Assembly: GCA_036273915.1 (NCBI GenBank)
Contig: DASUGR010000047.1
Span: forward strand, 1 to 54,991
DNA length: 54,991 bases
From: PLA2 sp036273915
Lineage (GTDB): Bacteria > Planctomycetota > PLA2
Direction: 5' to 3'
The translations under genes and the position numbers were made by a program. Below, piece after piece: positions 1-8,323 of this stretch (within the stretch, counting starts at the first letter, position 1; each line of letters begins with the position of its first letter). Below the pieces are notes generated by a model. That model had not been told where the DNA came from. It did no database searches and saw only the letters and a program-made list of their open reading frames with translations.

Positions 1-2
1 GC

Positions 3-785
3 GTGTACACGGTCGCGGTCTCGGCGCGCGCGACGACGGGCAACCCCGGCGGGACGGGCACCTACGCGCTCGCGCTCGGCGGCGGGTCCGGCACGCTCCC
101 CCCCGCGCCCCCCCTCTTCCCCGCCACGGCGACGCTGATCCCGGGCGGGGATCTCGCGTTCTCGAGCCCCGTCTGCGACGCGGCGATGCTGGACCTCCTC
201 CTCACGGCGCCGAGCCACGAGGAGCTCTGGGTCGACGCGGTGACCGTGACCGCCTCGGGGACCGCGAACGACGCGATCGACGTCGGCCTCGTCACGCTCG
301 TAAGGGACGCGAACGGCAACGGGCGGCAGGACGGCGGCGAGCCGGCGCTCGGCTCGGGGACGTTCCCGGCGGACAACGGGACGCTCGCGCTCACCGGGCT
401 CGACCTCGAGCTCGACCCGGGCGAGCAGGCGCACCTGCTCGTCCTCTACGACGTGACGGTGCAGTCGGTCTCCTCGGCGCCGCAGCAGGCCTCCGTCCCC
501 TGGTGGCTCGCGCTCGCGCTCCTTCCGCTCGCCTGGAAGGGGTGGGGGTCCGGGGGCCGGCGGGCCCTCGCGCTCCTCCTCCTGCCGTTCCTGCTCGCGA
601 CGTGCGGCGGCGGTGGCGGCAGCGGGTGCAACGGCACCTTCGATCCCCTTGGCGCGGTCGTGACGTTCGGGGCGACCGTCGCGCCGGACGGCATCACGGC
701 GTTCACGCCGACGACGGACCCCGGCACGCCGCTCGCGCTGCCGACGGCGCCGCTCGTGTCGGGAACGCTCTCCGTATCGAACTAG
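3..785 (+). CDS. C-terminal part of a secreted or surface protein (5' end outside window)
   Basis: The reading frame is open from the window edge, so only the last ~260 residues are seen and the apparent first Met is not a real start. The visible part is rich in Gly, Thr, Val and Ala and resembles extracellular beta-sandwich protein. Near residues 165-200 there are two hydrophobic stretches separated by a basic, Gly-rich hinge; the second ends in LLATCGGGGGSG, which looks like a lipobox but is internal. About 55 Thr/Pro-rich residues follow. The G-rich dispersed repeat is embedded twice (about 96-120 and 535-560), the second copy encoding the hinge. The stop codon TAG overlaps the GTG start of rsmA. 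I do not recognise a family; a C-terminal membrane anchor is possible. Confidence 0.55.
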   Translation: MYTVAVSARATTGNPGGTGTYALALGGGSGTLPPAPPLFPATATLIPGGDLAFSSPVCDAAMLDLLLTAPSHEELWVDAVTVTASGTANDAIDVGLVTLVRDANGNGRQDGGEPALGSGTFPADNGTLALTGLDLELDPGEQAHLLVLYDVTVQSVSSAPQQASVPWWLALALLPLAWKGWGSGGRRALALLLLPFLLATCGGGGGSGCNGTFDPLGAVVTFGATVAPDGITAFTPTTDPGTPLALPTAPLVSGTLSVSN

Positions 786-1624
786 TGTCCGTACCGACGA
801 CGAAGACCGGCGTGCAGGCGCTCCTCGGGGCGCACGGGTTCCACCCGACCCGGCTCCGGGGCCAGCACTTCCTCGTCGACCGGAACTTGATCGACGCGAT
901 CGTCCGCGACGCGGACGTCGGCCCGGGCGACGCGGTGCTCGAGGTCGGCACCGGCACGGGCATCCTCACCGACGCGCTCGCGGAGCGCGCCGGCCGCGTC
1001 GTGACCTGCGACGTCGACCGGCGGCTCCAGGGGATCGCGAAGGGGCTCCGCGAGTGGCCGGCGACCGTGACGTTCCTCCTCGAGGACATCCTCGCCGGCA
1101 AGCACAAGCTCAACCCCCAGGTCCTCGATGCGTGGCTCGCGGAGCACGCGCTGCGGCCGCGCGTCATCTCGAACCTGCCCTATTCCGTGGCGACGCCGGT
1201 GCTCGCGAACCTCCTCTGGGACGGGGTGCCGATGCGCGACGCGGTCGTGCTCGTCCAGCGCGAGGCGGCCGCGCGCTTCGTGGCGAGGCCCGGCACCGGG
1301 GATTACGGCCCGATGGCCGTCGCCGTGGCGCTTCTCGCCGAGGCTGCGATCCTCCGCCACGTCCCGCCGCAGGTGTTCTGGCCGGCGCCGAAGGTCGAGT
1401 CCGCGGTCCTGCGGCTCGTCCCGCGGGCGCCCCTCCGCGCGCTCGCGCTCCGCGACGCGGGGCTCCCGGCGCTCCTCCAGGAGGCCTTCCAGCAGCGCCG
1501 GAAGACCCTCCGGAAGCGTCTCGGGGAGGCTCGGCTCGCCGCCGCGGGGATCCCGGCCACGGCGCGGCCGGAAGAAGTCCCGCCCGAAGCTTGGCCCCGC
1601 CTCTTGACCGTCCCCCCGGCATGA
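785..1624 (+). CDS. rsmA: 16S rRNA (adenine-1518/1519 N6)-dimethyltransferase RsmA/KsgA
   Basis: The protein has 279 residues if started at the GTG that overlaps the previous stop codon (TAGTG). RsmA dimethylates two adjacent adenines in the 3' terminal hairpin of 16S rRNA during 30S assembly, using S-adenosylmethionine. Visible signatures are GQHFLVD near the N terminus, the SAM-binding loop VLEVGTGTGILT around residues 50-61, the acidic end of the next strand (CDVDR) and the catalytic NLPYS motif typical of N6-adenine dimethylases. The C-terminal QRRKTLRKRL is also family-typical. Length is normal. The longer upstream reading frame is an overlap with the preceding gene and is not used. Confidence 0.93.
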   Translation: MSVPTTKTGVQALLGAHGFHPTRLRGQHFLVDRNLIDAIVRDADVGPGDAVLEVGTGTGILTDALAERAGRVVTCDVDRRLQGIAKGLREWPATVTFLLEDILAGKHKLNPQVLDAWLAEHALRPRVISNLPYSVATPVLANLLWDGVPMRDAVVLVQREAAARFVARPGTGDYGPMAVAVALLAEAAILRHVPPQVFWPAPKVESAVLRLVPRAPLRALALRDAGLPALLQEAFQQRRKTLRKRLGEARLAAAGIPATARPEEVPPEAWPRLLTVPPA

Positions 1625-1699
1625 GACAAACTCAAGGGTTTGCGCTCGGGCCCGGCAGGGCGTGCCGGATCCGGGCGGCGTCGCCGGCAGAGGTCTTAT

Positions 1700-3400
1700 T
1701 TGGCCCGTATCCCCGAAGAGGTTCTTCGTGCGATCGAGGAGTCCGTCGACATCGTCGACGTCGTCTCCCGGTACGTGACCCTCAAGCGGAGCGGGCGCAA
1801 CTTCAAGGGGCTCTGCCCGTTCCACGAGGAGAAGACTCCGTCGTTCACCGTGTTCCCCGAGAGCCGGCGCTTCAAGTGCTTCGGTTGCGGCGAGGGCGGC
1901 GGGGTCTTCAGCTTCCTGATGAAGCGGGGCAACCTGCGTTTCGTCGAGGTGGTGGAGGAGCTGGCGCGCGATGCGAACATCCCGCTCCCCCAAGAGGACG
2001 CGAGCCCGGGAGAGGTGGAGCGAGCGCGGCTCCGGACGGACGCGCTGCGCGCGCTGGAGTTCGCGGCCGGTTTCTTCGCCGCCGTCCTCGCGCGCGACGC
2101 GGGGCAGCGGGCGCGCGACTACCTGGCGCGGCGCTCCTTCTCCGCGGAGACGATCGCCGCCTTCCGCCTCGGCTACGCGCCTGACGATGGCGAGGCGCTG
2201 CTCGGCTACGCCGGGCAGAAGGGGATCCCCGTCGACGCGCTCGCGGCGGCCGGACTCGTCCGCCGGAACGACCGCGGGCACTTCTTCGACATGTTCCGCG
2301 GGCGCGTCATGTTCCCGATCCACGACCTCCGGGGAAGGGTGATCGGTTTCGGCGCGCGGACGCTCGGCGACGACCAGCCCAAGTACCTGAACTCGCCCGA
2401 CGGCATGCTCTTCCACAAGAGCAGGGAGATGTACGGGCTCAATCTCGCACGGGAGGCGTCGCGGACCGCCGGCCGCCTGCTGGTCGTCGAGGGCTACACC
2501 GACGTCATGCACTGCCACCAGGCGGGGCTTCGCGAGGTCGCCGCGGGCCTCGGCACCGCGCTCACGCGCGAAAACGCGCAGCAGCTCCGGCGCTTCGGCG
2601 TGCCCGTGTTCCTCGTCTTCGACGGCGACGAGGCGGGGCTCAAGGCCGCGGAGCGCGCGGCGGAGACGCTTCTCGCCGAGCAGGTCGACGGCGCGGTCGC
2701 GCTGCTCCCCCCGGGGCAGGACCCGGCGGATGTCGTCGTCGCGTCGGGGCGGGAGCCGATCGACGCCGCGGCGGAGCATGCGGTCGACCTCTGGAGCTAC
2801 CGGATGGACCGTGCGATCGCGCGCCACGGGACGGGCACGCTCGACGGGCGCGAGAAGGTGGCAAGGGACCTTGTGGGCGTGATCGGCAGGATCGGCGACC
2901 CGGTTCGCGCCGAGCTGGCCCTCAAGTTGCTGGCCGAGCGCACCGGCGTGCACGAGTCCACTCTTCGCAGCGAGGTCAAGACCCCCCGTACCACTCCCGG
3001 AGCGGAGCCCGGGCGGGTCGCGGTGTCCACCGCCTGGATCGATACGGAGCGGCACATCCTCCGGGCGGGGCTTGAGGACGCCTCGCTATGGGAAAGGGTG
3101 GAGGTTCTCTATCCCGCCGAGCGGTTCCGGGACGAGGGGCTGCGTTTCGTGGCATCCGCGTTCTCCGACTTGCACAGGCGAGGAGAATCCGTAACCCGGG
3201 AAGGCCTTTTGAGCGTATTAGCAGAGAAGGACGAGGCGGTCCGGGCCCTTCAGGCCCTGGAGCCTGCGGCCGACGCGCGCCACCACGCGGAGGCCTTCCT
3301 CGCGCGCCTTGCGCGGGAAGAGCGCCTGCGTGAGGCCGGCACCAGCGTGGAAGCCGTGGTCCGGGCGCGGAAGGACTTCCCCGCCGTCACCCCCCCCTGA
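1700..3400 (+). CDS. dnaG: DNA primase DnaG
   Basis: Primase makes RNA primers for the replication fork. I place the start at TTG 1700 (MARIPEEVLRAIEESVDIVD), because a GCAGAGG ribosome-binding site lies just upstream and the frame before it is basic and unlike primases. The order is an N-terminal CHC2 zinc finger (CPFHEEKTPS, then CFGCGEGGG), the catalytic core, and a TOPRIM domain with LLVVEGYTDV and VFDGDEAGLKAAERA carrying the acidic metal ligands. The C-terminal helicase-binding part is short and divergent. At about 566 residues it is slightly below the usual 580-640. It is followed after 11 nt by rpoD, the classic dnaG-rpoD arrangement. Confidence 0.94.
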   Translation: MARIPEEVLRAIEESVDIVDVVSRYVTLKRSGRNFKGLCPFHEEKTPSFTVFPESRRFKCFGCGEGGGVFSFLMKRGNLRFVEVVEELARDANIPLPQEDASPGEVERARLRTDALRALEFAAGFFAAVLARDAGQRARDYLARRSFSAETIAAFRLGYAPDDGEALLGYAGQKGIPVDALAAAGLVRRNDRGHFFDMFRGRVMFPIHDLRGRVIGFGARTLGDDQPKYLNSPDGMLFHKSREMYGLNLAREASRTAGRLLVVEGYTDVMHCHQAGLREVAAGLGTALTRENAQQLRRFGVPVFLVFDGDEAGLKAAERAAETLLAEQVDGAVALLPPGQDPADVVVASGREPIDAAAEHAVDLWSYRMDRAIARHGTGTLDGREKVARDLVGVIGRIGDPVRAELALKLLAERTGVHESTLRSEVKTPRTTPGAEPGRVAVSTAWIDTERHILRAGLEDASLWERVEVLYPAERFRDEGLRFVASAFSDLHRRGESVTREGLLSVLAEKDEAVRALQALEPAADARHHAEAFLARLAREERLREAGTSVEAVVRARKDFPAVTPP

Positions 3401-3411
3401 AACGGAGCAGG

Positions 3412-5136
3412 ATGAGCAACGAGAACTTCGACCCCGACGTCAAGCACCTCATCGAGGAGGGGCGGAAGAAGGGGTTCCTCACCTACGAGGAAATCAATCG
3501 GGTCCTCCCGGACGACCTCGTGTCGTCCGAGAAGCTCGACGCGCTCCTGCTCCACCTCGACGAGATGGGCGTCCAGCTCATCGACGAGACCGAGGCGGCG
3601 GGCGAGGAGGCGGCCGAGGAAGAGGAGGAGGGCGAGGGCGAGGAGGGCTCGGGCGACGGCGAGCCGCGCGACGAGGCCCTGGATCTCCTCGACGAGGAGG
3701 GCGAGGGCCCGATCCCCGACGAGACCGCTCCCCTCGGTACCGGGTCGACCGAGAAGATCGACGACCCCGTCCGCATGTATCTGACCCAGATGGGCGAGAT
3801 CCCGCTCCTCTCCCGCGACGAGGAGATCATGCTCGCCAAGAAGATCGAGCTGACGCGGCGTCGCTACCGCGTGAAGGTCCTCGAGTGCGCGCTCGCGCAG
3901 GAGCGGGCGATCCGCATCCTCGAGGAGGTGCAGGCGGGCGACCTCGCCTTCGACCGCACGCTCAAGATCAACACGTCGGGCCGCACCGACAAGGACGACA
4001 TCGCGGCGCGTCTGCCCGGGAACCTGGACACGATCAAGACGATCCTCGCGCGCATCCGCGAGGAGTTCGCCGAGTCCTTCCACCACGCGACGGTGCTGAA
4101 GCGGCGCCAGGAGCTCGACCGCGTGATCCGCTCGCGCCGCAAGCGCAACGTGGTGCTCCTCGAGGAGCTCGCCCTCCAGGTCAAGAAGATCCGCCCGCTC
4201 AAGGAGGAGCTCGAGGACACCCTCGAGGAGATGGACGAGCGCGCGGCGCGGCTCCACGAGCTCCGCGAGGTGAAGGGGGCGCGCGACGAGGTGCGCGCGC
4301 ACGACGAGCGTCTCCAGGAACTCCAGCTCAAGGTGTGCGAGACGCACGAGCGCTTCCGCCAGCGCGTCCACGCGATCCACCAGCGCTTCGAGGAATACGA
4401 GGACGCGAAGCGGAAGCTCAGCTCGGGCAACCTGCGCCTCGTGGTCTCGATCGCGAAGAAGTACAGGAACCGCGGCCTCACCTTCCTCGACCTGATCCAG
4501 GAGGGCAACACCGGCCTCATGAAGGCGGTGGAGAAGTACGAGTACCGGCGCGGCTACAAGTTCTCGACGTACGCCACGTGGTGGATCCGGCAGGCCATCA
4601 CCCGCTCGATCGCGGACCAGGCCCGGACGATCCGCATCCCGGTCCACATGATCGAGACGATGAGCAAGCTCAGGAACGTCACCAAGCGGCTCATCCAGAA
4701 GAAGGGGCGCGAGCCGACGATCGAGGAGATCGCGGCGGCCACCGACATCTCGGTGGAGGAGACGAAGCGCGTCCTGAAGATCAGCAAGCACCCGATCTCG
4801 CTCGACCGGCCCATCGGGGACAGCGACGACAGCTACTTCGGCGACTTCATCGAGGACGAGCAGGCCGAGTCGCCCGTCACCGCCGCGTCGCACGAGATGC
4901 TCAAGGACAAGATCGAGGGCGTCCTCCAGACCCTCACCTTCCGCGAGCGCGAGATCATCAAGTTGCGCTACGGCATCGGCGACGGGTACACCTATACGCT
5001 CGAGGAGGTCGGGAGGATCTTCAAGGTGACTCGCGAGCGCGTGCGTCAGATCGAGGCCAAGGCGGTCCGGAAGCTGCAGCATCCGGTCCGGGCCCGCAAG
5101 CTCGAGGGCTTCCTCGAGGGGGCCGGGGAGCGGTGA
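3412..5136 (+). CDS. rpoD: Primary RNA polymerase sigma factor (sigma-70/SigA)
   Basis: The protein has 574 residues. Region 1.1-like sequence is followed by a strongly acidic stretch (about residues 60-105, mostly Glu, Asp and Gly). Region 1.2 is DDPVRMYLTQMGEIPLL. Region 2 has the -10-recognising and melting helices (GLTFLDLIQEGNTGLMKAV, FSTYATWWIRQAI). Region 3 follows, and region 4 carries the -35-recognising helix-turn-helix (TLEEVGRIFKVTRERVRQIE). The start ATG is preceded by GGAGCAGG. It lies 11 nt after dnaG, so co-transcription is likely. The region 1.2 wording resembles planctomycete primary sigmas. The TANNNT boxes described elsewhere would be read by this factor. Confidence 0.96.
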   Translation: MSNENFDPDVKHLIEEGRKKGFLTYEEINRVLPDDLVSSEKLDALLLHLDEMGVQLIDETEAAGEEAAEEEEEGEGEEGSGDGEPRDEALDLLDEEGEGPIPDETAPLGTGSTEKIDDPVRMYLTQMGEIPLLSRDEEIMLAKKIELTRRRYRVKVLECALAQERAIRILEEVQAGDLAFDRTLKINTSGRTDKDDIAARLPGNLDTIKTILARIREEFAESFHHATVLKRRQELDRVIRSRRKRNVVLLEELALQVKKIRPLKEELEDTLEEMDERAARLHELREVKGARDEVRAHDERLQELQLKVCETHERFRQRVHAIHQRFEEYEDAKRKLSSGNLRLVVSIAKKYRNRGLTFLDLIQEGNTGLMKAVEKYEYRRGYKFSTYATWWIRQAITRSIADQARTIRIPVHMIETMSKLRNVTKRLIQKKGREPTIEEIAAATDISVEETKRVLKISKHPISLDRPIGDSDDSYFGDFIEDEQAESPVTAASHEMLKDKIEGVLQTLTFREREIIKLRYGIGDGYTYTLEEVGRIFKVTRERVRQIEAKAVRKLQHPVRARKLEGFLEGAGER

Positions 5137-5177
5137 GAGCCCCGAGCCGGAGGACGGCCGCCGTGATGCCGCACCCC

Positions 5178-5195
5178 GCGGGCGAAGTCGCCCGC
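5178..5195 (+). other. Short perfect hairpin downstream of rpoD
   Basis: GCGGGCGA and TCGCCCGC form an 8-bp stem around a two-base loop, upstream of the intrinsic terminator. The loop is too tight for all pairs to close. It may protect the 3' end of the dnaG-rpoD transcript. Confidence 0.35.
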
Positions 5196-5211
5196 ATTCC
5201 CACACCCTTCG

Positions 5212-5246
5212 CCGGGGGTCCGAGGTTCGGACCCCCGGTTCTTTTT
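5212..5246 (+). terminator. Intrinsic terminator of the dnaG-rpoD transcript
   Basis: A perfect 12-bp stem (5212-5223 with 5227-5238, loop GGT) is followed at once by TTCTTTTT. It lies 75 nt after the rpoD stop codon and before the next gene start at 5306. Confidence 0.85.
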
Positions 5247-5305
5247 CGGGCCGGAGGGGCCCGGCCCGGAGGCGGCCCGGGGATCACGAACGCCGCGGAG
5301 CAGGC

Positions 5306-6064
5306 ATGGAAACGGAAGCGAAGGTCAAGATGGATGTGATCGAGCAGCTGATCAAGCTCCAGGAGCTCGACCGGAAACGGGATCGTCTCCAGAAGAAGCT
5401 CGACCAGGTGCCGATCAAGCTCAAGGAGTACACGGACGCGATCGCGCGCATCGAGGCCTCCGTCGCGGAGCAGGAGCAGATCCTCCGCGCCGCGAAGGCC
5501 GAGGCGGACCGCGCGGAGCTCGAGGTGAGGTCCCGCGAGGACCGCCGCGAGAAGCTGAAGGCGCAAATGAACGCCCCGAAGCTCTCGAACCGCGAGTACG
5601 ACGTCATCCGCGAGGAGCTCGCCGGCGTCCTCGCCGACGTCAACTCGTTCTCCGACAAGGCGCTGAAGGCGCTCGACAAGGCGGGCGAGGCCGAGGCGAA
5701 CGTGGCCAAGCTCACGGAGGAGCTGCGCGTCGCGCGGGAGACGCGCGAGGGGGTCCGGGGGCAGCTCGAGGGCTCGCTCGGCGACGTCAAGGGGGAGCTC
5801 CTTGCGCTCGACGCCCAACGGGAGGCGTTCCTGCCGCAGGCGCCCGCGGAGCCGCTCCAGATCTACGAGCGCGTCCGCCGGAAGCACAGCAACGCGCTCG
5901 CGATGGTGGAGGGTACGATCGACCGCGTGGCCGGCCGCATCGGCAACGACCTCCACTGCGCCGCTTGCCACATGTCCGTCACGGCGAACGACGCCGTCCA
6001 CGTGCTCGGGCGGAAGCGCGTCGTCCAGTGCAAGTCGTGCGTCCGGATCCTCTACGTCCCGTGA
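5306..6064 (+). CDS. Coiled-coil protein with C-terminal C4 zinc ribbon (DUF164/CT398-like)
   Basis: A 252-residue protein. About the first 180 residues are Lys/Glu/Arg-rich heptad-like sequence predicted to form a long antiparallel coiled coil, with the family-typical LSNREYDVIREEL segment. The C terminus is a zinc ribbon with two CxxC knuckles (CAAC and CKSC). Proteins of this family are widespread in bacteria and often annotated as putative nucleic-acid-binding zinc ribbon proteins; the exact role is not known. GGAGCAGG just before the ATG is a ribosome-binding site, but its spacing is short. A palindromic repeat starts right after its stop codon. Confidence 0.8.
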   Translation: METEAKVKMDVIEQLIKLQELDRKRDRLQKKLDQVPIKLKEYTDAIARIEASVAEQEQILRAAKAEADRAELEVRSREDRREKLKAQMNAPKLSNREYDVIREELAGVLADVNSFSDKALKALDKAGEAEANVAKLTEELRVARETREGVRGQLEGSLGDVKGELLALDAQREAFLPQAPAEPLQIYERVRRKHSNALAMVEGTIDRVAGRIGNDLHCAACHMSVTANDAVHVLGRKRVVQCKSCVRILYVP

Positions 6065-6131
6065 GAGCTGGTGAAGAAATCCCGGCGTCGACCCGAGGCC
6101 GGCCGAAGCCAGCGGGGACTCGTTCACCAGC
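6065..6131 (+). repeat. Palindromic element, copy A (just after a stop codon)
   Basis: GCTGGTGAA (6067-6075) is repeated inverted as TTCACCAGC (6123-6131). Between them lie TCCCGGCGTCG and GCCAGCGGGG, which are shared with copies at 8207 and 45594. It begins directly after the zinc-ribbon gene stop codon. Confidence 0.6.
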
Positions 6132-6167
6132 GTTGAGGGCCGCGCCCGGCGCGGATGGCGGGGGCTC

Positions 6168-6191
6168 GGCCCCCCGGCCCCCCCCTCTTCC
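6168..6191 (-). repeat. G-rich dispersed repeat, copy upstream of the transketolase gene
   Basis: On the minus strand this reads GGAAG, a tract of G, CC, a second G tract and CC. It matches the consensus seen about twenty times in the window. Confidence 0.5.
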
Positions 6192-6197
6192 GGCGCC

Positions 6198-6225
6198 TTG
6201 GACTGACCCCGGCGCGCCGTACACT
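6198..6225 (+). promoter_or_regulatory. Sigma-70 promoter of the transketolase gene, probably leaderless
   Basis: TTGGAC (6198-6203), a 16-bp spacer and TACACT (6220-6225). The ATG at 6236 starts only 10 nt after the -10 box, so the transcript should start at or next to the start codon. Confidence 0.65.
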
Positions 6226-6235
6226 TTGCCTCCGC

Positions 6236-8206
6236 ATGATGCCGCTCGAGACCGCCTCGAACCTCACCGGCCCGGAGGCCCGTAGGGAACCCCCGCGGCG
6301 CCCCGCCATGCCGTTCCCCATCGACCTCGGAAGGTTCCAGCCGCTCGCGCTGGATCTCCGCGCGCCCCGCCTCTCGGCGGCGGAGCTCGCGCAGCTCTCC
6401 GCCAACGTCCAGCTTTGCCGCGACGCGATCGTCTTCTTCACCGCGGTCGCCGCGGCGAAGGGGCTCGGCGGCCACACCGGCGGGCCGCTCGACGTGGTGC
6501 CCGAGGCGCTGCTCCTCGACGCGTTCGTGCGCGGCGGCGCGCCGGTCGTCCCCATCCCCTTCGACGAGGCCGGCCACCGCGTGGCGCTGCAGTACCTCCT
6601 CGCCGTGCTCAAGGGCGACCTCGCGGACGAGAAGCTCTTGCACTACCGCGAGGCGTTCGAGGGCCTGCCCGGCCACCCGGAGCGCGGCATGACGCCCGGC
6701 GTCCGGTTCTCCTCCGGCCGCCTCGGCCACCTGTGGCCGTACGCGAACGGCGTCGCGATGGCGAACCCGGGCAAGGCGGTCGTCGTCCTCGGCTCCGACG
6801 GCTCGCAGCAGGAGGGGAACGACGCGGAGGCCGCGCGGCTCGCCGTGGCTCGCCGCCTCGACATCAAGCTCGTGATCGACGACAACGACGTCACGATCGC
6901 GGGGCACCCGAGCGAGTACCTGCCCGGCTTCGGCGTCGCCCGCACGCTCGCGGGGCACGGCCTCGCCGTGGACGTGGGCGACGGCGAGGACCTCGACGCG
7001 CTCCACCGCCGGCTCCAGAGGGCGTTGCTCACGCCCGGCCCCGTCGCGCTCATCAACCGGCGCCGCATGGCGCCCGGCGTGCAGGGGCTCGAGGGGAGCC
7101 CGAAGGCGCACGACGTCATCGAGCCCGAGCTCGCGATCGCGCACCTCGAGGCGCGCGGCGAGCGCGCGGCCGCGGCGTACGTCAAGGGCGTCGCGAAGCA
7201 GAAGGAGAGCTACGTCTACCTCGGCAGCTCGAAGGACCAGGGGAAGAACCGCGACCTCTTCGGGCAGCTCGTCTGCGAGCAGCTCAAGCGGATGGGCGCG
7301 GACGAGCGGCGCGACCGGGTCCTCGCGATCGACTGCGACCTCGAGGGCTCGTGCGGCATGCACCACATCGGGAAGCAGTTCCCGGAGATCTACGTCAAGG
7401 GCGGCGTCATGGAGCGGGGCAACTTCTCCGCGGCGGCCGGCTTCGGCATGGAGGCGGGGCGCCAGGGCATCTTCGGCACCTTCTCCGCGTTCCTCGAGAT
7501 GGTGATCTCGGAGATCACGATGGCGCGGCTCAACGGATCGAACGTGCTCGCGCACTTCTCGCACGCGGGCGTCGACTGGATGGCCGACAACACGTGCCAC
7601 TTCGGCGTGAACAACTTCTTCGCCGCGAACGGCCTCGCCGAGGGCGACACGACGCGCCTCTACTTCCCGGCGGACCGCCACCAGATGCGCGCGGCGATCG
7701 AGCGCATCTTCGGCGACCCGGGCCTCCGCTTCGTCTTCTCGACGCGCTCGGGCACGCCCGACATTCTCAAGGAGGACGGGACGCCCCTCTACGGCCCGGG
7801 GTACCGCTTCGAGCCGGGACGCGACGAGGTCGTGCGCGAGGGGAAGGCGGGCTACGTCGTCTCCTACGGCGAGGCGCTCTACCGCGCGCTCGACGCCGTC
7901 GAGCGGCTCCGCGCCGAGGGGCTCGCGGTCGGCCTCGTCAACAAGGCGACGCTCAACGTCCCCGACGAGGAGATGCTCCGGAAGGTGGGGCGGACCGGCT
8001 TCGTGCTGGTCGTCGAGAGCCAGAACAGGGACACCGGCCTCGGCGTCCGCTACGGCACGTGGCTGCTCGCGCGCGGGCTCTTGCCGCGCTACGCCCACCT
8101 CGGGACGCACCGGGAGGGGAGCGGGGGGCTCTACGAGCAGATGGGCCACCAGGGCCTCGATCCCGAGAGCATCGCCAAGGCGGTGCGGGCGCTCGCCGGG
8201 CGGTGA
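6236..8206 (+). CDS. Transketolase-like thiamine-diphosphate enzyme
   Basis: A 656-residue protein. The thiamine-diphosphate domain shows GGHTGGPLDVVPEALLL near the N terminus and the cofactor motif GSDGSQQEGN...DDND around residues 185-220. A pyrimidine-binding domain and a C-terminal domain (KATLNVPDEEMLRKVGRTGF) follow. Transketolases move two-carbon units in the pentose phosphate pathway. The sequence diverges from the classical E. coli TktA wording (GGHTGG instead of the usual SGHPG), so substrate preference is uncertain. I choose ATG 6236 because a promoter ends 10 nt upstream; ATG 6308 (MPFPIDLGRF) is the main alternative and matches the family start better. Confidence 0.8.
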   Translation: MMPLETASNLTGPEARREPPRRPAMPFPIDLGRFQPLALDLRAPRLSAAELAQLSANVQLCRDAIVFFTAVAAAKGLGGHTGGPLDVVPEALLLDAFVRGGAPVVPIPFDEAGHRVALQYLLAVLKGDLADEKLLHYREAFEGLPGHPERGMTPGVRFSSGRLGHLWPYANGVAMANPGKAVVVLGSDGSQQEGNDAEAARLAVARRLDIKLVIDDNDVTIAGHPSEYLPGFGVARTLAGHGLAVDVGDGEDLDALHRRLQRALLTPGPVALINRRRMAPGVQGLEGSPKAHDVIEPELAIAHLEARGERAAAAYVKGVAKQKESYVYLGSSKDQGKNRDLFGQLVCEQLKRMGADERRDRVLAIDCDLEGSCGMHHIGKQFPEIYVKGGVMERGNFSAAAGFGMEAGRQGIFGTFSAFLEMVISEITMARLNGSNVLAHFSHAGVDWMADNTCHFGVNNFFAANGLAEGDTTRLYFPADRHQMRAAIERIFGDPGLRFVFSTRSGTPDILKEDGTPLYGPGYRFEPGRDEVVREGKAGYVVSYGEALYRALDAVERLRAEGLAVGLVNKATLNVPDEEMLRKVGRTGFVLVVESQNRDTGLGVRYGTWLLARGLLPRYAHLGTHREGSGGLYEQMGHQGLDPESIAKAVRALAGR

Positions 8207-8241
8207 GAGCGGTCCCCGCGTCGGCCAGCGGTGTTCACAAG
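8207..8241 (+). repeat. Palindromic element, degenerate copy C (just after a stop codon)
   Basis: GAGCGGTCCCCGCGTCG, GCCAGCGG and GTTCACAAGCT match the 5' middle and 3' arm of the copies at 6065 and 45594, but the 5' arm is lost. It begins at the base after the transketolase stop codon. Confidence 0.5.
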
Positions 8242-8243
8242 CT

Positions 8244-8265
8244 GGGAGGCGGGGGAGGCCCCCGG
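8244..8265 (+). repeat. G-rich dispersed repeat, copy next to palindromic element C
   Basis: GGGAGGCGGGGGAGGCCCCCGG; a looser match to the G-rich consensus, directly adjoining the palindromic element. Confidence 0.35.
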
Positions 8266-8283
8266 AACCCCCCCGGATCCGCG

Positions 8284-8320
8284 TTCCGCACGGCTGCGCC
8301 GACGACGACGGCGTGCGGAA
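8284..8320. other. Inverted repeat between convergent genes
   Basis: TTCCGCACG and CGTGCGGAA form a 9-bp stem with a 19-nt loop between the ends of the transketolase gene and the minus-strand toroid gene. No T tract follows, so a bidirectional stop signal is possible but not shown. Confidence 0.35.
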
Positions 8321-8323
8321 TGG

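Noticed and set aside
782..3055. A 757-codon minus-strand frame over rsmA and dnaG
   Set aside because: Low-complexity Arg/Pro/Glu shadow of two well-recognised genes.
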